This document shows, in pieces, positions 6,134 to 9,192 of a stretch of 9,192 bases of DNA. The translations under genes and the position numbers were made by a program. The notes beneath the pieces are model-generated. The model saw only the letters and a list, made by a program, of their open reading frames with translations, was not told where the DNA came from and did no database searches. Positions within the stretch are counted from its first letter, which is position 1; each line of letters starts with the position of its first letter. Source of the DNA: Bacteroidota bacterium (GTDB lineage: Bacteria > Bacteroidota > Bacteroidia > Bacteroidales > UBA1556); assembly GCA_003648395.1 (NCBI GenBank), contig QMPB01000137.1, positions 1 to 9,192 of the forward strand. The letters are read 5' to 3'.

Positions 6134-6331
6134 CTACCTATAACGAAAATATGAAATTATGCCATAAACCAATCCCCCAACTAGACCTCCAACAACGGAA
6201 GCAAAGATTACAAATTTATTAAACTCTCCAAGCTTATAAGTTTGCCATGCCAAGCTCATTACAAACATTACAATTGCCATAGTAATACCCTGCTTAAGAG
6301 GTGATTTCTTATTTACCAAAGGTGCTCCCAT
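6134..6331 (-). CDS. Small two-span membrane protein coupled to glmM
   Basis: This is a 65-residue protein of no recognised family. Two hydrophobic segments are visible, about 16-29 (ITMAIVMFVMSLAW) and 40-61 (FVIFASVVGGLVGGLVYGIISY). The second carries glycine pairs (GG at 48-49 and 52-53) of the kind that allow close helix packing. The ends are positively charged (NKKSPLK at 7-13 and RYR at 63-65), predicting both termini in the cytoplasm. The start is well supported by the TAATG junction: its ATG shares one base with the glmM stop TAA, which suggests translational coupling. Neighbourhood with glmM hints at an envelope-related role, which is inference only. The protein is short enough to be missed by length filters but has a sensible start, composition and stop. 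Confidence 0.7.
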   Translation of the reverse strand: MGAPLVNKKSPLKQGITMAIVMFVMSLAWQTYKLGEFNKFVIFASVVGGLVGGLVYGIISYFRYR

Positions 6332-7716
6332 TACATAAAAGATTTTATATCGTTAATAATTATATTTGCTAAATCATCAGCTTTTTCAAGCGAAGAATCT
6401 TCAGCATAAATACGGATAATTGGTTCAGTATTCGACTTACGAAGATGAACCCATGAGTTTGCAAAATCAATTTTTACACCATCAATTGCAGATACATTTT
6501 CATTAGAATATTTTTCTTCCATTTTAATAAGAATAGTATCAACATCCATTTCTGGCTTTAGTTGAATCTTATTCTTACTTATAAAAAACGCTGGATATTC
6601 AGCTCTGAGCTCAGAAACTTTAATATCTCTTTTTGCTAGATACGTCAAGAATAAAGCAATACCTACCAAGGAATCGCGACCAGCATGAAGAGTTGGGTAT
6701 ATTATACCACCATTACCCTCACCGCCAATAATTGCATTGGTTTTGCGCATCATTTCTACCACATTCACCTCGCCCACTGCTGATGCAGAATAGCTATGCC
6801 CTTGTTTTTTGGTAATCTCACTTAAAGCACGAGTAGACGACATATTAGAAACTGTATTTCCTGGCTGATGTTGCAAAATATAATCTGCAACAGCCACAAG
6901 GGTATATTCTTCATTAAACATCTCACCGTTTTCCATAACAATAGCAAGGCGATCAACATCAGGATCAACCACAAAGCCAACATCAGCCTTATTATCTACC
7001 ACAGCAGCAGAAAGCTCTGTTAAATGCTCAGGAAGAGGCTCAGGATTATGCGGAAAATGACCCGTTGGCTCCACATAAAGCTCCACAGTATTTTCCACTC
7101 CTAGCTCTTTTAATAATGGAAGTATAGATATTCCTCCAGTAGAATTCACAGCATCAAGAGCTACAGTAAAATTAGCTTTACGAATTGCTTCCACATCTAC
7201 CAAATCCAAATTTAGAATATGCTTAATATGATTTGCTATTGCATTAGTATCATAAGTGGTATTACCCAAATCATCAACCTGAGCATAATCAAACTGTTCT
7301 TTTGCGGCAATTTCCAACAACTCTGCTCCTTCTGAGGCATTAATAAACTCACCATTTTCATTTAGGAGTTTTAGTGCATTCCATTGTTTAGGATTATGAG
7401 ATGCCGTAAGTATAACACCACCTTGAGCTTTATGGTCAATAACAGACATTTCCACCGTTGGAGTTGTTGATAGCCCGAGGTCAATCACATCTATTCCCAT
7501 GGCATTTAATGTACCAATAACCACATGGTTTACCATTGGACCAGAAATACGAGCATCACGCCCAAGTACTACTTTTATCTTTTTATTCTTAAACTTATTG
7601 CGAAGTTGAGTAGAATATGCTGAAACAAATTTTACTACATCCAAAGGGCTTAATGTATCTCCTGGTTCTCCACCAATTGTTCCTCTAATCCCTGAAATTG
7701 ATTTAATTAATGTCAT
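6331..7716 (-). CDS. glmM: Phosphoglucosamine mutase-like alpha-D-phosphohexomutase
   Basis: This 461-residue member of the phosphohexomutase superfamily is cytoplasmic. GlmM isomerises glucosamine-6-phosphate to glucosamine-1-phosphate on the way to UDP-GlcNAc for peptidoglycan and lipopolysaccharide. All four domains are present. The start SISGIRGTIGG is followed by the phosphoserine loop GVILTASHNPKQWN with S106, the metal loop DPDVDR (251-256), the sugar-binding loop GGEGNGG (331-337) and the C-terminal phosphate-binding loop RKSNTEP (426-432). The last loop is SNTEP rather than the SGTEP of E. coli GlmM and resembles phosphomannomutase/phosphoglucomutase relatives, so substrate choice is less certain than family membership. 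I keep GlmM because the SGIRGTIG start and overall length are what Bacteroidota proteins annotated as GlmM show. A TATATTTG element 44 bp upstream probably drives it, and a small membrane gene follows by TAATG overlap. Confidence 0.85.
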   Translation of the reverse strand: MTLIKSISGIRGTIGGEPGDTLSPLDVVKFVSAYSTQLRNKFKNKKIKVVLGRDARISGPMVNHVVIGTLNAMGIDVIDLGLSTTPTVEMSVIDHKAQGGVILTASHNPKQWNALKLLNENGEFINASEGAELLEIAAKEQFDYAQVDDLGNTTYDTNAIANHIKHILNLDLVDVEAIRKANFTVALDAVNSTGGISILPLLKELGVENTVELYVEPTGHFPHNPEPLPEHLTELSAAVVDNKADVGFVVDPDVDRLAIVMENGEMFNEEYTLVAVADYILQHQPGNTVSNMSSTRALSEITKKQGHSYSASAVGEVNVVEMMRKTNAIIGGEGNGGIIYPTLHAGRDSLVGIALFLTYLAKRDIKVSELRAEYPAFFISKNKIQLKPEMDVDTILIKMEEKYSNENVSAIDGVKIDFANSWVHLRKSNTEPIIRIYAEDSSLEKADDLANIIINDIKSFM

Positions 7717-7759
7717 AAATATAATATTTTTTTTATATAACTTTCTGATATTTAGAATG

Positions 7760-7767
7760 CAAATATA
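7760..7767 (-). promoter_or_regulatory. Bacteroidota-type -7 element for glmM
   Basis: The minus strand reads TATATTTG (then C), an exact TAnnTTTG match, the -7 consensus known from Bacteroides and Flavobacterium. It lies 43 bp before the glmM ATG, a usual leader length. No clear TTG (-33) is seen 19-21 bp further upstream, so the assignment rests on the -7 box and position. The leader between it and the ATG is A-rich, including a run of eight A at about 7727-7734. Confidence 0.55.
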
Positions 7768-7792
7768 CGCTAGATATTTTCGATATTGTAAT

Positions 7793-8161
7793 TTATATTA
7801 TCTCTCTTCCGAAAGGTGTTAATGCAACTGACGCTAGTTTAAAATGTTGTTTTCCGAAAGGAATACCAATAATAGTGATACTGAAAACAACTCCAAATAT
7901 TAGATGAGTTAAACTTATCCATATTCCACCAATAAAAAACCAAATAATATTCATTATTGTCCATAAAAAAGAGGATTCTTTATTTCTATAAACCACCTCT
8001 TTGCCAAATGGCCATAATGCTAATAAACCCAATTTAAAAGTTTGAATTCCAAAAGGAATCCCAATGATAGTAACAAACAACAACAAGCTTGAAATAAAAT
8101 ATTCAATTGCTATAAATATTCCTCCAAACAAAAACCAAATCAAATTTCCTATTATTTTCAT
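7793..8161 (-). CDS. yccF: YccF domain membrane protein with internal duplication
   Basis: This 122-residue inner-membrane protein belongs to the YccF (DUF307) family, whose function is not established. It consists of two copies of one motif. Residues 6-55 (NLIWFLFGG to PFGKE) and 71-120 (NIIWFFIGG to PFGRE) align with a constant 65-residue offset. Each contains [L/I]IWF-x-x-GG, a hydrophobic span, TIIGIPFG-x-Q-x-FKL and a closing PFG-[KR]-E. The linker at 58-64 (YRNKESS) is charged and probably cytoplasmic. Hydrophobic spans fall at about 7-33 and 72-98, with amphipathic IGIPFG segments after each, a layout that could also allow re-entrant loops. Length matches the short single-pair members; E. 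coli YccF is of similar size. A TATATTTG element upstream gives it its own promoter, and glmM has a separate one, so they need not be cotranscribed. Confidence 0.88.
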   Translation of the reverse strand: MKIIGNLIWFLFGGIFIAIEYFISSLLLFVTIIGIPFGIQTFKLGLLALWPFGKEVVYRNKESSFLWTIMNIIWFFIGGIWISLTHLIFGVVFSITIIGIPFGKQHFKLASVALTPFGREII

Positions 8162-8217
8162 GTCTTAATGTTATATTTCAGCATATATTAATGCCATAAT
8201 TAGTTTGATAATACATG

Positions 8218-8225
8218 CAAATATA
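8218..8225 (-). promoter_or_regulatory. Bacteroidota-type -7 element for yccF
   Basis: TATATTTG followed by CATG on the minus strand is an exact TAnnTTTG match, 56 bp before the yccF ATG. The expected -33 region reads TTTTTTAG rather than TTTG, so it is a partial match only. The same string followed by C lies before glmM, which suggests a common sigma factor for both. Confidence 0.55.
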
Positions 8226-8296
8226 CTTCATTTTTATTCACTAAAAAATGCTAATAACTCTTTATAAACATTAATAAATTGAATACAATGCTTTAC

Positions 8297-8304
8297 TACT
8301 TTTG
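8297..8304 (+). promoter_or_regulatory. Possible -7 element for the M23 lipoprotein gene
   Basis: TACTTTTG fits TAnnTTTG and lies 22 bp before the ATG at 8327. A TTG at 8279-8281 is 15 bp upstream, shorter than the usual 19-21 bp for a -33 element, so it is a weak candidate. Together with the element at 8218-8225 it makes the 8162-8326 gap a divergent promoter region. Confidence 0.4.
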
Positions 8305-8326
8305 TTGAAATATCTAAAATAGAATA

Positions 8327-9192
8327 ATGAATAAAATACATATAATATTAGCAATAGTTCTTACTATTATCATAAGTAGCTGTAATACAAACAACAGTAT
8401 AAATATTGACACTGTAACTTCTAAGGACTCTATTTCCTCCATTGAAAAAGAAATTGCAAAGACGAAATTTGGAATTTTAGTAAATGACTATATAATTCAA
8501 AAGAACAGTGTTAAGAAGAATGAGTTTTTCTCAAATATACTTCAAAATAATGGCATAAGCTACCCTAGAGTAATTGAAGCTGTGAATGCAAGTAAAGAAA
8601 TTTTTGATGTAAAATATATGCGTACAGGAGATACATACTATACATTTAGGAAAAAAGACACAACTAATAAAACGGATTATATAATTTATCATTTGAATAA
8701 AACCAATTATGTAAAATTTGATTTTATAGATAGTATTATTGCCACCGAGCATCAGCTTCCAATAAGGATTGATACAAATTTGGCAGAAGGAATAATAGAA
8801 AGTTCGCCATGGGTAAGTCTTAAAAACGGAGGTTACGACCCAATGTTATCAATGGAGCTCTCTGATATATATGCTTGGACTATTGATTTTTACGGATTAC
8901 AGAAAGGCGATAGTTATAAGATTATTTACGAAACAAAATTCATTGACAGCACCTATATTGGTTTAGGAAAAGTGCTTGCTTGTCAGTTTGTTCATTTCGA
9001 CTATAATTATAAAGCATATATATTTGTACAAGATAGTTTGGAGGATTATTTTGACGAAGAAGGAGGAAGTTTACGTCGTGCATTTCTTAAAGCACCTTTA
9101 CGTTATAGCCGTATTAGTTCAAGATTTAGTCATAGTCGTATGCACCCTATTCTAAAAATACGCCGCCCTCACCATGGTGTTGATTATGCTGC
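8327..9192 (+). CDS. M23 family metallopeptidase lipoprotein (3' end missing)
   Basis: The frame starts at ATG 8327 and stays open to the window end, giving 288 codons without the stop. The N-terminus MNKIHIILAIVLTIIISSC is a lipoprotein signal with C19 lipidated, so the protein is anchored in the envelope. Residues about 45-110 (FGILVNDYIIQKNSV, then EAVNASKEIFDVKYMRTGDTYY) resemble the OapA/Csd3-like N-terminal domain that precedes M23 domains in DD-endopeptidases such as MepM. The catalytic domain begins near 262 with RISSRFSHSRMHPIL and reaches HHGVDYA, where H282 and D286 would be the first two zinc ligands of the H-x3-D motif. The second H-x-H motif is beyond the window, so activity cannot be judged. 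The predicted role is cutting peptide crosslinks of peptidoglycan during growth. The opposite-strand frame within it is a shadow. Confidence 0.87.
   Translation, partial: MNKIHIILAIVLTIIISSCNTNNSINIDTVTSKDSISSIEKEIAKTKFGILVNDYIIQKNSVKKNEFFSNILQNNGISYPRVIEAVNASKEIFDVKYMRTGDTYYTFRKKDTTNKTDYIIYHLNKTNYVKFDFIDSIIATEHQLPIRIDTNLAEGIIESSPWVSLKNGGYDPMLSMELSDIYAWTIDFYGLQKGDSYKIIYETKFIDSTYIGLGKVLACQFVHFDYNYKAYIFVQDSLEDYFDEEGGSLRRAFLKAPLRYSRISSRFSHSRMHPILKIRRPHHGVDYA

Noticed and set aside
8531..8752. Minus-strand frame of 73 codons near the right end
   Set aside because: It is antisense to the M23 lipoprotein frame, which has a lipobox and zinc motif; the cysteine- and isoleucine-rich product looks like a shadow.
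1..9192. tRNA, rRNA, insertion sequence, toxin-antitoxin or phage genes
   Set aside because: Looked for and not found: no transposase motifs, terminal inverted repeats with target duplications, cloverleaf patterns or paired small genes with known toxin motifs.

Overview
The window looks like ordinary chromosomal DNA from a low-GC member of the Bacteroidota. Four things point there. A secreted endonuclease ends in a type IX secretion (Por) sorting tail with a YPNP motif. Two promoter-like elements read TATATTTG and one reads TACTTTTG, all fitting the Bacteroidota -7 consensus TAnnTTTG. Shine-Dalgarno sites are largely absent and A-rich leaders take their place. The dihydroorotase has the DDQVHFRDPG signature I associate with this phylum. 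The exact genus cannot be read from the sequence.

Layout. Positions 1-4444 carry plus-strand genes: the 3' end of holB (DNA polymerase III delta'), pyrC (dihydroorotase), a secreted endonuclease I, queD (joined to the endonuclease by a 4-bp ATGA overlap) and a lipoprotein with TPRs plus a DUF6624-like domain. Positions 4445-4662 are a convergent gap holding an apparent gene remnant and a repeat. Positions 4663-8161 are on the minus strand. In transcription order they carry yccF, then glmM with a coupled 65-residue membrane protein, then a small lipoprotein with a cysteine desulfurase. At 8327 transcription turns back to plus with an M23 peptidase lipoprotein, which runs off the window end.

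The genes are mostly housekeeping and do not form one pathway: replication, pyrimidine synthesis, queuosine precursor synthesis, sulfur transfer, amino-sugar activation for the cell wall, and envelope proteolysis. The closest pairings are glmM with the small membrane protein (TAATG junction), the small lipoprotein with the cysteine desulfurase (11-bp gap), and the endonuclease with queD (4-bp overlap).

The least expected signal is in the gaps. Short degenerate repeats begin exactly at stop codons. Two copies of one family lie in opposite orientation on either side of the TPR/DUF6624 gene, and an array of seven 8-bp TAATGGTG-like units sits just upstream of that gene. I see no CRISPR array, rRNA, tRNA, insertion sequence or clear defence or mobile system, and I found no convincing new multi-gene system.
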